Positions 53,109 through 61,639 of a stretch of DNA of 64,000 nucleotides are shown here, one piece after another. A program made the translations under genes and the position numbers. Positions within the stretch are counted from its first letter, which is position 1. Every line of letters begins with the position of its first letter. Location: positions 806,001 to 870,000 of the forward strand of contig JADJMI010000001.1 in NCBI GenBank assembly GCA_016709665.1, written 5' to 3'. Origin of the DNA: Betaproteobacteria bacterium (lineage in GTDB: Bacteria; Pseudomonadota; Gammaproteobacteria; Burkholderiales; Usitatibacteraceae). The notes under the pieces are model-generated. The model did not search any database and was not told the DNA's origin. It saw only the letters and a program-made list of their open reading frames with translations.

Positions 53109-53864
53109 CTAGGGCGCCTGGTCCTTGATGTAGTCGAACAGCACGCGGCCGTGCGGCAGCGTGAGATCGCCGATGAAATGCTTGCCGCCCACGATCTTCT
53201 TGATGGGCAGGTCCGCCGCCGGGGCGTTCACGTGCGGGATGAGGTGCAGGCGCGCCGGCGAGACCCAGCTGCCCTTGATCGTGATGTCCGTGAGGTTGTA
53301 GGCCACGAGCTGGCAGATCTTCGGGCTGCCGTCGACGTCCGGGATGATCTTGAGGTTGCACTGGGTCTTGGTCATGCCCTTGGCGGTGGCCTCGATGCCG
53401 CCGGGGGCCTCGGCGTGCTTGTAGGCCATCGTGCCCATCGCGACCAGCTGGCCGGCGTAGTGCAGCGTCCCGGTGATGGTGTCCGAGCACACCTCGAGCT
53501 TCGGGTGCGCGTACTTCTTCGGGAAGCCCCAGATCTCCCGGCCCGCGGAGATGGGCGGCTCGTCGTCGAGGTACATCTGCGCGGTGAAGTTGATCGGCTG
53601 GCCCTGGAAGAGGCAGGGAATCACCACGCCGCTCTCGGTGTAGTCGCCGAAGCCGGAGCTGTCCGGCATGCGGATCCACTCGTAGAGCACATGGCCCTCG
53701 GGATTGGGCTCGAGGGGCTCGGGAACGGCCTCGCGCAGCAGGTCCTTGTCCGTCTCGTAGGTGATGATCAGGTACTCGCGGTTCACGAACCGGTACGGGC
53801 CCATCGGGTAGCTGGGGCTGGCGGCCGGCATGGACGGCAATTTCAGGATCTGCTCCGGGGTCAT
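53109..53864 (-). CDS. adc: Acetoacetate decarboxylase
   Basis: Decarboxylates acetoacetate to acetone and CO2. The 251-aa protein keeps the catalytic signature GREIWGFPKKYAHPK with the Schiff-base Lys at 116, and YTESG with the active-site Glu at 77. It lies upstream of, and is co-transcribed with, the lysine-less paralogue. ATG at 53864 preceded by GGAGAGG; a much longer in-frame reading reaching to 55922 lies in the wrong frame of the DUF748 gene. Confidence 0.9.
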   Translation of the reverse strand: MTPEQILKLPSMPAASPSYPMGPYRFVNREYLIITYETDKDLLREAVPEPLEPNPEGHVLYEWIRMPDSSGFGDYTESGVVIPCLFQGQPINFTAQMYLDDEPPISAGREIWGFPKKYAHPKLEVCSDTITGTLHYAGQLVAMGTMAYKHAEAPGGIEATAKGMTKTQCNLKIIPDVDGSPKICQLVAYNLTDITIKGSWVSPARLHLIPHVNAPAADLPIKKIVGGKHFIGDLTLPHGRVLFDYIKDQAP

Positions 53865-54013
53865 CGTCCTCTCCTGGGTATTTTCGGGCTGCGGTGTGCG
53901 CCGAGAATGATTCCGTTTCTCGCCGTCTGCCCGGGATTCTACGGGGTTCGCGAGGCGCCGTTCAAACGAAAAAACCGCAGGATCGCCCCGACCCGGAAGG
54001 GCGAAGCGACGCC

Positions 54014-57000
54014 CTATTTCAGGGCGAAATCGACCCGGTTCGGGCGGCCCTTGTCCTTGATCGCCTCGACGCCGAGCCGGGGAGCCACGAGGAACACGCG
54101 CTCGGGCGGGACGGCTCCCGGCCCCACGAGCCAATCCTTGGCCGCCAGCGCCCTTGCGGTGGCGAGCGAGCGCAATTCCTCGTCGCCGACCGGGGCGTTC
54201 GCCCGCATGAGCGACTCCATCTCGGCGACCGGCAGGTCCTTGAGCATCCCGATGAAATTGCGCGGCCGCGTGAACTTCGCCTCCTTGTAGGCCGCGGTGA
54301 GGAACCGGGGGTACTCCTCCTTCGTGACCGCGATCTCGTCGAGGCTCGCGGGCTTCGCGGCATCGCGCGACAGGCTCTTGGCCTTCTCGGCTTTCACCGC
54401 CCGTTCGAGCGAAAGCGCGCGCAGCGCCTCCGTGTCCGTGGCCGGGTCGGCGCGCCCGGCGATGTCGAGCTTGAGGCCCGGCCGGTTGCCGAGCGCCTTC
54501 GCGATGGCGGCGAGCTTGTCGGTTCCCGCCTTTTCGAGGCGCGCCCGTCCCGGCGCGAACTCCAGGTAGGCGAGCTCCTCGCCGCCCCCGCCGAACGCCG
54601 CGCCCAGCAGGGCGAACGGCGCCGTGGCCGCCTTCGCGATGAGGTTCACGATGACGCGGCCGATGATGCCCCACACGCTGAACTGCGGGTCGTCGATCGA
54701 CCCGGAGATGGGCAGGTCGATGTCGATGACCCCGTTGCGATCCTTGAGCAGCGAGACGGCGAGCAGCACGGGCAGCTTCGTCGCCGTGGGGCTCTCCACC
54801 TTCGGCCCGAACGTGAGCTGGTCGAGGAAGACGTTGTTCTCGGCCGCGAGCTTGCGGTTCTCGACGAGGTACTTGAGGCGCACCGACAGCTTGCCGCGCT
54901 CGATGCCGTAGCCCGCGTACTTGATCGCATAGGGCGAGAACGCGGGCAACTCGATGTCCCTCGCCGTGGCGGCGAGGTCCACGAGCAGGTCGGACGAGAG
55001 CGCGTTGATCCGGCCGGCCGCCTCCACGGGCGCCGTGCCGTCCAGTCGCGCGGAAAGCTCGACGACGCCGGCCTTCTGCGCCGTCATCTCGCTCACGCTT
55101 CCGCCGATGGCCTTGAGATCGGCCGTGTAGTTGGGTCGCACGAAGAAATCGCTGAAGGCGACCTGCCCGCCCTGCAGCACGACGCGGCCGATGCGGATGT
55201 CGGCCGGCGGTTTCGCGGGCGATTCCGGGCCCTTCCCGTCCGGCGCTTTCGCCGTCTCTCCCGTCGGCGCCCCGGCATCCGGGCGGACCCGGCGAAGCTC
55301 GGTGTCCGTGAGGCTCTTCGCCTCGTCCCCCGCCTCGCGCATCACGTCCGCGAGGTTGAGGCGGCCCGCCGCGGAAAGGATGATCCGCGCGTAGAAATCC
55401 GAGAGCGCGACTTCCCCGACGTGCGCCTTGAGGGGCGAGAGCGCGAAGTCGATGCCGCCCACGTGCAGCGAGCGCCAGTTGGCGAAGTCCTCGCGGCTCA
55501 CGCGGTCGACCGAGGCGAAGTCGCCGATCGTCACGTCGCCCTTGAAGGCGGCGTTGAAGGGGCCGCCCGCCGGCGCGCTGGCGAGCACGCGTCCGCGCGC
55601 GGTGAGCGCGCCCGAGGTGAGGGCGAGGTTGGTGCGCGGCTCGAGATAGGGCTGCGCGAAGGCGAATTCGAGCCGCTTCGCCTCGACATCCAGTTCGGCC
55701 GCGAAGGGAGACATCGTCACCGGCCCGCGCGCGGAGACCGTGCCCGTGCCGTTCACCGTCGCGCCCACGCGCACGGTCGATCGCGTCCCCGGCGCGTTGG
55801 ACCAGTTCTCGGCGAGTCCCCGGAAGCGCGTGACCTTCACCACCACGGGCGGTTGCGGCACCTCGTCGGTGAACGTCGCGGCGAAGCCCTCGATCACGCT
55901 GCGCTTGAGGTCGATGCGCCACTCGGAGGCGGCCGCGCCGGCCTTGGCCGGCTCCTTCGCCGAGGCCGCCGGAACGGCCTGTTCCTTGAGGAGCCGGGCG
56001 AACTTGAGCGTTCCGTCCGCCACGCGATGCGCGTTCACCACGCCGCCCTTCGCGAGCACCTCGCCCACGACGACCTGCCGCTTCGACAGGTCGGCGGAAA
56101 CGTCCCGCAACTGCGCGTGCGGCAGCCGGACGAACGCGTCCTTCTCGCCCGGATAGCGCAGCACGATCGTGCTCGCCGACGCGCTCGCGCCGGAGACCTT
56201 GAGATCGAGCGTCTCGCCCAGCGCCAGGGCATAGCCCGCCTCGAACGCGACCGTGCCGTCCGCGATGTCGAGGTTGAGGATCGGCTCCAGGTACGGATAG
56301 ATGCGCGCGAGCCGGAACCCCTCGCCCGAGACCTTGCCTTCGGCCACGATCGGCGCGAGCTGCAGCGATCCCTCGTGGCGGAAGGCGCCCAGCCCGTCCG
56401 TGGCGAAGCTCGCCGTGACCTGCGCCCTGCGCCCGCCGTGGTTGGCGAGTTGCCGGATGCCCACCTCGATGGCGCCCAGTTCCGTGCGGAAGGGTCGCGG
56501 CGTCACCGAAAGGTCGGCGAGCGAAACCTGCCCCGCGGTGATCGCGATGTCCTCCACCGAAAACCGGAACGCCTTGGCCTCGGCCGCGGGCGGGACTTCG
56601 GTCTTCGGCGCGGCCTCCGGGGCGGGCGCCGCCGGCAGGGCCTCGAGGAGGTTCAGCTTCCCGTCTTTCGCGCGCACGACGGCGGCAGTGGGCTTTTCGA
56701 GGCGGACGTTGCGCACCTTCGCTTCCCGGCCGAACACGTCGATCGACTCGATGTCCGCGGCGAACCGCTCGAACGCGACGAGCGGCGAGCCGGCCGCATC
56801 CCTGATCGAAAGCTTCGAGAGCCCGGCCGTGCCGGATGCGGTGAGCCCGACGGCCTTCGCGCCGCGCGTCACGAAGCGCACGCGGATGCGCGTGTCGAGC
56901 GACCCCGATTCGAGCACGAAGCGCAGCGGCACCGGCGAGTAGTCCGCCAGCTTCGGCAGCGAGAGCGCGTCGAGGTTCACGTCGACCGTCGTCTCGTTGG

Positions 57001-57688
57001 TGTCCTTGAAAGGATGGGTCTCGCCCTTGATCGCGAGGGGCGCGCCGTTCACGCGGGCCGACAGCTCGGGCTGGACGTCGATGTCGACCTGCGAGGGCAG
57101 GCTGGAGAAGAACGGCACGCCCAGGCGGATGTCCGTGACTTCGTGCTTCTCGCCGGCCACGGCATCGTCGAAGGCGAGGCGGCCGCCGTCGATCTCGATG
57201 TTGTTCACCGAGAAGCGCAGCGGCTGCGCCGGTTCGGCGGGCGCCGGGGCGGGCGCGAGCGCCTCGTCGATGAGGTCCTGGAAATTGTAGGAACGATCCG
57301 CGCGCCGCGTGACCTGCAGCGACGGACGGGTGAGGCGGAGCGCGCTCACCACGGGCGCGAAGCGGAAGATCGACGTGTAGGACAGCCGCACGTACAGCTC
57401 CTCGAAGCCGGCCGCCACCGCGGAGCCGTCCCGCTCCTTCACCGAAAGACCCTGGACCGTGAGCGAAGGCGCGAACGGGTTCACGCGCACGTTCTCGATC
57501 GAGACGGGCCGGCGCAGTTTCTCGCCCAGCGCCTTCTCGGCCTGCGAACGGACGAGGGGCGGCGCGACGAAGAAACCGAGCACGGCCACGACGAGGAGCC
57601 CGCCGGCGAGCCAGCGCAGCAGGCGGCGCGCGCGCGCCGAACCGGGCAACGCGCGCAATCGCTCCGACATCCGGGCGGCTGCGCTCAT
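54014..57688 (-). CDS. DUF748/AsmA-like large envelope protein
   Basis: A 1224-aa protein with one N-terminal membrane helix (about 27-47) and a very long periplasmic part made of repeated beta-strand blocks, each with patterns like LSLPKLADYSP, ISAGRINALSSDLLVD-type segments. DUF748 and AsmA proteins are thought to form bridge-like grooves for phospholipids between membranes; that role is inference here. A tail with LEFAPGRARLEKAGTDKLAAI resembles OmpA-type peptidoglycan-binding sequence. Single gene, close to the tRNA. Confidence 0.82.
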   Translation of the reverse strand: MSAAARMSERLRALPGSARARRLLRWLAGGLLVVAVLGFFVAPPLVRSQAEKALGEKLRRPVSIENVRVNPFAPSLTVQGLSVKERDGSAVAAGFEELYVRLSYTSIFRFAPVVSALRLTRPSLQVTRRADRSYNFQDLIDEALAPAPAPAEPAQPLRFSVNNIEIDGGRLAFDDAVAGEKHEVTDIRLGVPFFSSLPSQVDIDVQPELSARVNGAPLAIKGETHPFKDTNETTVDVNLDALSLPKLADYSPVPLRFVLESGSLDTRIRVRFVTRGAKAVGLTASGTAGLSKLSIRDAAGSPLVAFERFAADIESIDVFGREAKVRNVRLEKPTAAVVRAKDGKLNLLEALPAAPAPEAAPKTEVPPAAEAKAFRFSVEDIAITAGQVSLADLSVTPRPFRTELGAIEVGIRQLANHGGRRAQVTASFATDGLGAFRHEGSLQLAPIVAEGKVSGEGFRLARIYPYLEPILNLDIADGTVAFEAGYALALGETLDLKVSGASASASTIVLRYPGEKDAFVRLPHAQLRDVSADLSKRQVVVGEVLAKGGVVNAHRVADGTLKFARLLKEQAVPAASAKEPAKAGAAASEWRIDLKRSVIEGFAATFTDEVPQPPVVVKVTRFRGLAENWSNAPGTRSTVRVGATVNGTGTVSARGPVTMSPFAAELDVEAKRLEFAFAQPYLEPRTNLALTSGALTARGRVLASAPAGGPFNAAFKGDVTIGDFASVDRVSREDFANWRSLHVGGIDFALSPLKAHVGEVALSDFYARIILSAAGRLNLADVMREAGDEAKSLTDTELRRVRPDAGAPTGETAKAPDGKGPESPAKPPADIRIGRVVLQGGQVAFSDFFVRPNYTADLKAIGGSVSEMTAQKAGVVELSARLDGTAPVEAAGRINALSSDLLVDLAATARDIELPAFSPYAIKYAGYGIERGKLSVRLKYLVENRKLAAENNVFLDQLTFGPKVESPTATKLPVLLAVSLLKDRNGVIDIDLPISGSIDDPQFSVWGIIGRVIVNLIAKAATAPFALLGAAFGGGGEELAYLEFAPGRARLEKAGTDKLAAIAKALGNRPGLKLDIAGRADPATDTEALRALSLERAVKAEKAKSLSRDAAKPASLDEIAVTKEEYPRFLTAAYKEAKFTRPRNFIGMLKDLPVAEMESLMRANAPVGDEELRSLATARALAAKDWLVGPGAVPPERVFLVAPRLGVEAIKDKGRPNRVDFALK

Positions 57689-57741
57689 GGGCTCTGGGGC
57701 CTTGTCGACGCCCCCGCGGAGGGAGCGCCTGCGGATTCGCG

Positions 57742-57815
57742 TGGAGCGGGTGAAGGGAATCGAACCCTCGTCGTAAGCTTGGGAAGCTTCTGCTCTGCCA
57801 TTGAGCTACACCCGC
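57742..57815 (-). tRNA. tRNA-Gly (anticodon CCC)
   Basis: On the minus strand: acceptor GCGGGTG / CACCCGC, D arm GCTC...GAGC, anticodon loop TTCCCAA (anticodon CCC at 57783-57781), T arm with GAGGG TTCGATT CCCTT, and encoded TCCA. The sequence is close to E. coli tRNA-Gly(CCC). The top anticodon-stem pair is G-A. It reads GGG codons. Confidence 0.96.
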
Positions 57816-57947
57816 GAGGTGAACCGCATTTTACACGGGCCCGGGCGCCGGGCGGCGATCTCCGGCCGCGATTCGCGCCCTGCCGGCGCCGTTCGCGCCG
57901 CCCGTCGTCCATCCGTCGCAAACCGGCCCCGGATGCCGCTTTGCGGC

Positions 57948-57953
57948 TACGAT
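57948..57953 (+). promoter_or_regulatory. -10-like hexamer for a leaderless kinase/regulator transcript
   Basis: TACGAT ends 6 bp before the ATG at 57960, and no Shine-Dalgarno sequence is present. Same spacing as at kdsD, thiS and trmB. Confidence 0.3.
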
Positions 57954-57959
57954 TCCGCC

Positions 57960-59870
57960 ATGACACCCGCCGCCGGAAACGCCGCCTGCAGCTCCCGGGA
58001 GCCCGGGGACTACCACCCGCTCGAGATCATCCCGTACTTCCGGCGGTTCGACCCGTCGCACGGGCGTGACCTCGTCTTCACCTTCATCTGGAACCTGCTC
58101 CTCACCGGCGCGTTCATCCTCGTGGGCCTGCTGTTCAATGCCCGCGGCGTCAGCCTCGAGACGGCCGGCCGGATCTTCGTCATCGCGCAGTGCATCGGCT
58201 ACACGATCCACGCCTTCTACTTCCTGGGAAGCCTCGCGGGCATCGATCGGCGCGTGCACGCCCGGGGCGGTGTCGCCGTCGCGGCCTACTACTCCGGCGT
58301 CGCCTGCCTGGGCGTCCTGGTGGGCTTCGCCGTCGCCGGCGCGCTCCTCGACATCGACCTGGCCGGCTTCTACACCTCGCCCAAGCGGGTCGGGAGCATC
58401 CTGCTCAACAGCCTCGTCATCTCGGCGATCCTCTCCGCGATCTTCTTCGCGAGGGAACGCGAGGCGAAGGCGAAGGCGGCGCTCGTGGCGGAGCGACTGC
58501 GCGTCGAGCAGGTGGAACGGCAGGCGACCCTCGCCAACCTGCGCGCCCTGCAGGCGCAGATCGAACCCCACTTCCTCTTCAACACCCTCGCCAACGCCAC
58601 GAGCCTCATCGATGCCGAGCCCGCCCGGGCCAGGCACATGCTCGAGGCGTTCATCCGCTTCCTGCGCGCCTCGCTCGCCGCCACCCGCCGCAGCACCACC
58701 ACGCTGGCGGACGAGTTCGCGATGCTCCGCGATTTCCTCGAGGTGCTCGCCGTGCGCATGGCCGGCCGGATCGCGACCCGGGTCGACCTGCCCGAGGCGC
58801 TCGCCTCGATCGAGATCCCGCCCATGCTGCTGCAGCCGCTCGTCGAGAACGCCGTCCGCCACGGCCTCGAACCGAAGATCGAGGGGGGCGCCATCACGAT
58901 CTGCGCACGGATCGAGGACGAGCGCCTCGTTCTCGAAGTGGCCGACACCGGGGTGGGCTTCCGCGATTCGGGCTCGGGAGGCGTCGGACTCGAGAACATC
59001 CGCGAGCGCCTGCGCCTCGCCTACGGCGAAGCCGGCCGACTGTCGATCCGCGAGGGCCTTGGCGGCGGAACCATCGCCACCGTCACGCTTCCGGGGCCGC
59101 CGGTGAAGGAAAGCCCGATTCTGCTCGTCGCCGACGACGAGCCCGCGCTCGCCGAATACCTGCGCGCCCGGCTCGCGGCCCTGTGGCCCGGCGCGCGCGT
59201 GCTGCCCGCCGCACCCAACGGCGCCCAGGCGCTCGCCACCATCCGCGAGGAGGAGCCCGACTGCGCCTTCCTCGACATCCGGATGCCGGGTCTCACCGGG
59301 CTCGAACTGGCCTCGCGAATCGAGGGCGCGACCCATGTCGTCTTCGTGACGGCCTACGACCAGTACGCGGTGGAGGCCTTCGACCGCGATGCCGTGGACT
59401 ACCTCGTGAAGCCCGTCTCCGACGACCGGCTCGTGCGCGCCATCGAGCGGCTCAAGGCGAAGCTCGCGGGCCACGAGGCGCCGCAGGGCATCGACGAGGT
59501 GCTGCGCCGCATCGCGGCCACGATTCCCGGCGCGGGCGGGGGCCGGCTCAAGTGGGTGCGCGCCCTCAAGGGCGAGGAGGTTCACCAGGTGCCGGTGGAC
59601 GAGGTGCTCTACTTCCAGGCGCAGGACAAATACACCTGCGTGATGTCGCGAGACGGCGAGTACCTCATCCGCACGGCGCTTTCCGATGTCGTCCGGCAGC
59701 TCGATCCCGAGGCCTTCGTGCAGGTCCACCGGTCGACCGTGGTGAACCTGCGCTTCGTCGCCGCCACGCGGCGCGACCTCGGCGGGCGCCTGTTCGTGCG
59801 CCTCAAGGACGGCGCGAAGACCGAGCTTCCGGTTTCGCGGGCCTGCGCGCACCTCTTCCGGCAGATGTGA
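57960..59870 (+). CDS. LytS-type histidine kinase fused to LytTR response regulator
   Basis: As given, a single 636-aa ORF. Residues 1 to about 165 hold six hydrophobic segments; then the His_kinase domain with phospho-acceptor H204 (QIEPHFLFNTLANAT) and HATPase motifs (PLVENAVRHGLEP, DTGVGFRDSG). From about 382 a receiver follows (VADDEPALAEYL; D439 in FLDIRMPG), then a LytTR DNA-binding domain (DEVLYFQAQDKYTCV, VHRSTVVNL). Normally these are two genes. At 59095-59106 a run of Gs is followed by GTGA: one G fewer would end the kinase as LPGRR-stop and start the regulator at GTG 59103 (255 aa). So either a real fusion or a one-base insertion. The ATG at 57960 is chosen over earlier in-frame ATGs, one of which lies in the tRNA. 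Confidence 0.85.
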   Translation: MTPAAGNAACSSREPGDYHPLEIIPYFRRFDPSHGRDLVFTFIWNLLLTGAFILVGLLFNARGVSLETAGRIFVIAQCIGYTIHAFYFLGSLAGIDRRVHARGGVAVAAYYSGVACLGVLVGFAVAGALLDIDLAGFYTSPKRVGSILLNSLVISAILSAIFFAREREAKAKAALVAERLRVEQVERQATLANLRALQAQIEPHFLFNTLANATSLIDAEPARARHMLEAFIRFLRASLAATRRSTTTLADEFAMLRDFLEVLAVRMAGRIATRVDLPEALASIEIPPMLLQPLVENAVRHGLEPKIEGGAITICARIEDERLVLEVADTGVGFRDSGSGGVGLENIRERLRLAYGEAGRLSIREGLGGGTIATVTLPGPPVKESPILLVADDEPALAEYLRARLAALWPGARVLPAAPNGAQALATIREEEPDCAFLDIRMPGLTGLELASRIEGATHVVFVTAYDQYAVEAFDRDAVDYLVKPVSDDRLVRAIERLKAKLAGHEAPQGIDEVLRRIAATIPGAGGGRLKWVRALKGEEVHQVPVDEVLYFQAQDKYTCVMSRDGEYLIRTALSDVVRQLDPEAFVQVHRSTVVNLRFVAATRRDLGGRLFVRLKDGAKTELPVSRACAHLFRQM

Positions 59871-59904
59871 CCGCGCTCAAGGCGCGGGGGCGGCGGGGGC
59901 GCGC

Positions 59905-59910
59905 TAGAAT
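59905..59910 (+). promoter_or_regulatory. -10 element placed for a leaderless thiS transcript
   Basis: TAGAAT ends 6 bp before the thiS ATG. No Shine-Dalgarno sequence and no TPP-riboswitch-length leader exist in the 46-bp gap. Confidence 0.4.
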
Positions 59911-59916
59911 TCGCCC

Positions 59917-60123
59917 ATGGATATCCGGCTGACGATCAACGGCGCCGAGCGGCGCTTCCCCCCGCCGATCACGGTGCGCGGCCTGGTGGGCGAGATGGGC
60001 ATCGAGGGCAAGCGCATCGCGATCGAACGCAACGGCGAGATCGTGCCGCGCAGCCGCTACGACGAGACCACGCTCGCCGACGGCGACCGGCTCGAGGTCG
60101 TGGTCGCGGTGGGAGGCGGCTGA
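59917..60123 (+). CDS. thiS: Sulfur carrier protein ThiS
   Basis: Ubiquitin-like 68-aa carrier whose C-terminal Gly-Gly (VAVGGG) is adenylated and thiocarboxylated to give sulfur for the thiazole of thiamine. The last base of its stop is the first base of the thiG ATG (TGATG). The absence of thiC or thiO nearby means thiamine genes are split. Confidence 0.93.
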   Translation: MDIRLTINGAERRFPPPITVRGLVGEMGIEGKRIAIERNGEIVPRSRYDETTLADGDRLEVVVAVGGG

Positions 60124-60914
60124 TGGACGATTCCCTCGTCATCGCGGGCAAGGCTTACGATTCGCGCCTGCTCGTGGGCACCGGCAAGTACCGCGATTTC
60201 GCCGAGACCCGCGCGGCCATCGAGGCGAGCGGCGCGCGGATCGTCACCGTCGCCATCCGCAGGGTCAACATCGGGCAGGACGCGGACCAGCCGAACCTGC
60301 TCGACGTGCTGCCGCCCTCGCGCTACACGATCCTGCCCAACACCGCCGGCTGCTACACGGCCGAGGACGCCGTGCGCACGCTCCGGCTCGCCCGGGAGCT
60401 GCTCGACGGCCACGCGCTCGTGAAGCTCGAGGTGCTGGGCGACGCGCACACGCTCTTTCCGAACATGCCCGAGACCCTCGCCGCCGCGAAGACGCTCGTC
60501 GCCGAGGGTTTCCAGGTCATGGTCTACTGCAGCGACGACCCGATCATGGCGAGCATGCTCGAGGACATCGGGTGCGTGGCCGTGATGCCGCTCGCCTCCC
60601 TCATCGGCTCCGGCATGGGCATCCTGAACCCGTGGAACCTGCAGATCATCCGCGACCGGGCAAGGGTCCCGGTGCTGGTCGATGCGGGCATCGGGACGGC
60701 CTCCGACGCCGCCGTGGCCATGGAGCTGGGCTGCGACGCCGTCCTCATGAATACCGCCATCGCCGCGGCCCGCGACCCCGTGCGCATGGCCCGGGCCATG
60801 AAGCTCGCGGTGGAAGCCGGGCGCGAGGCCTGGCTCGCCGGGCGGATGGCGAAGAAGCCCTACGAGGCCCGGCCCAGCTCGCCGTCCGAAGGGCTCATCG
60901 GGAAGCCGGCCTGA
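60123..60914 (+). CDS. thiG: Thiazole synthase
   Basis: TIM-barrel enzyme (263 aa) combining DXP, glycine imine and ThiS-thiocarboxylate. Schiff-base Lys101 in LVKLEVLGD; LLVGTGKYRD, NTAGCYTAEDA and IGSGMGI with phosphate-binding residues are seen. Order thiS-thiG-trmB is typical for betaproteobacteria. Confidence 0.96.
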   Translation: MDDSLVIAGKAYDSRLLVGTGKYRDFAETRAAIEASGARIVTVAIRRVNIGQDADQPNLLDVLPPSRYTILPNTAGCYTAEDAVRTLRLARELLDGHALVKLEVLGDAHTLFPNMPETLAAAKTLVAEGFQVMVYCSDDPIMASMLEDIGCVAVMPLASLIGSGMGILNPWNLQIIRDRARVPVLVDAGIGTASDAAVAMELGCDAVLMNTAIAAARDPVRMARAMKLAVEAGREAWLAGRMAKKPYEARPSSPSEGLIGKPA

Positions 60915-60946
60915 CGCTTTCGGCAGGACGTGCCGCGCCGCTCGCG

Positions 60947-60952
60947 TAAAAT
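60947..60952 (+). promoter_or_regulatory. -10 element placed for a leaderless trmB transcript
   Basis: TAAAAT ends 6 bp before the trmB ATG, without a Shine-Dalgarno sequence. It lies 32 bp after the thiG stop, so trmB may have a second start of transcription. Confidence 0.4.
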
Positions 60953-60958
60953 CCGCGG

Positions 60959-61639
60959 ATGAACGCGCATCCCCGGCCCATCCGCAGCTTCGTCCTTCGC
61001 CAAGGACGGTTCTCGCCAGGCCAGCAGCGGGCCTTCGACGAGCTGATGCCCCGTTTCGGGATCGCCTTCGCTGCCGCGCCGCTGGATCTCGCCGCCGCCT
61101 TCGGCCGGCCGGCGCCGAAAATCCTCGAAATCGGCTTCGGCATGGGCGAGACCACCGCCCGCATAGCCGCGGAGAACCCCGGCAATGACTATCTCGGCGT
61201 GGAAGTGCATACACCCGGCGTCGGCGCCCTGCTCAAGCGCCTTCAAGAGCAAGCACTCACAAATGTCCGAGTGGTCCAGCATGACGCCGTCGAAGTCGTT
61301 CGCGAGATGATCGCGGAAGGCTCCCTTGCCGGCATCCATGTCTTCTTTCCGGACCCGTGGCCCAAGAAGCGGCACCACAAGCGCCGGCTCCTCCAACCCG
61401 AATTCGCCCGGCTGCTGGCTTCCCGGCTCGCCCCCGGTGGCTACCTGCATGCCGCGACGGACTGGCAGGAATACGCCGAACATATCCTGGCGACGCTGTC
61501 GAACGAACCTGAGCTGGCGAATCGGCATCCGGCCTTTGCCGAAAGGCCCGATACCCGGCCGGAGACCAAATTCGAGCAGCGCGGGCTGCGGTTGGGCCAC
61601 GGAACCTGGGATATCGTCTTTGAAAAGAAGCGAAAATGA
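60959..61639 (+). CDS. trmB: tRNA (guanine-N7-)-methyltransferase
   Basis: Makes m7G46 in tRNA. The 226-aa SAM enzyme has EIGFGMGETTARIA (SAM loop) and the active-site IHVFFPDPWPKKRHHKRR. Overlaps the FecR gene by 4 bp (ATGA), which shows co-translation. Confidence 0.95.
   Translation: MNAHPRPIRSFVLRQGRFSPGQQRAFDELMPRFGIAFAAAPLDLAAAFGRPAPKILEIGFGMGETTARIAAENPGNDYLGVEVHTPGVGALLKRLQEQALTNVRVVQHDAVEVVREMIAEGSLAGIHVFFPDPWPKKRHHKRRLLQPEFARLLASRLAPGGYLHAATDWQEYAEHILATLSNEPELANRHPAFAERPDTRPETKFEQRGLRLGHGTWDIVFEKKRK

Noticed and set aside
53109..55922. A 937-aa reading ending in acetoacetate decarboxylase
   Set aside because: The N-terminal 680 residues are an out-of-frame shadow of the DUF748 gene.
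53894..58069. A 1391-aa plus-strand reading opposite the DUF748 gene
   Set aside because: Arg/Glu-rich composition without domains, antisense to a clear gene; typical of high-G+C antisense frames.
59871..59916. TPP riboswitch before thiS
   Set aside because: The gap is only 46 bp, too short for the aptamer, and the -10 hexamer lies next to the ATG.
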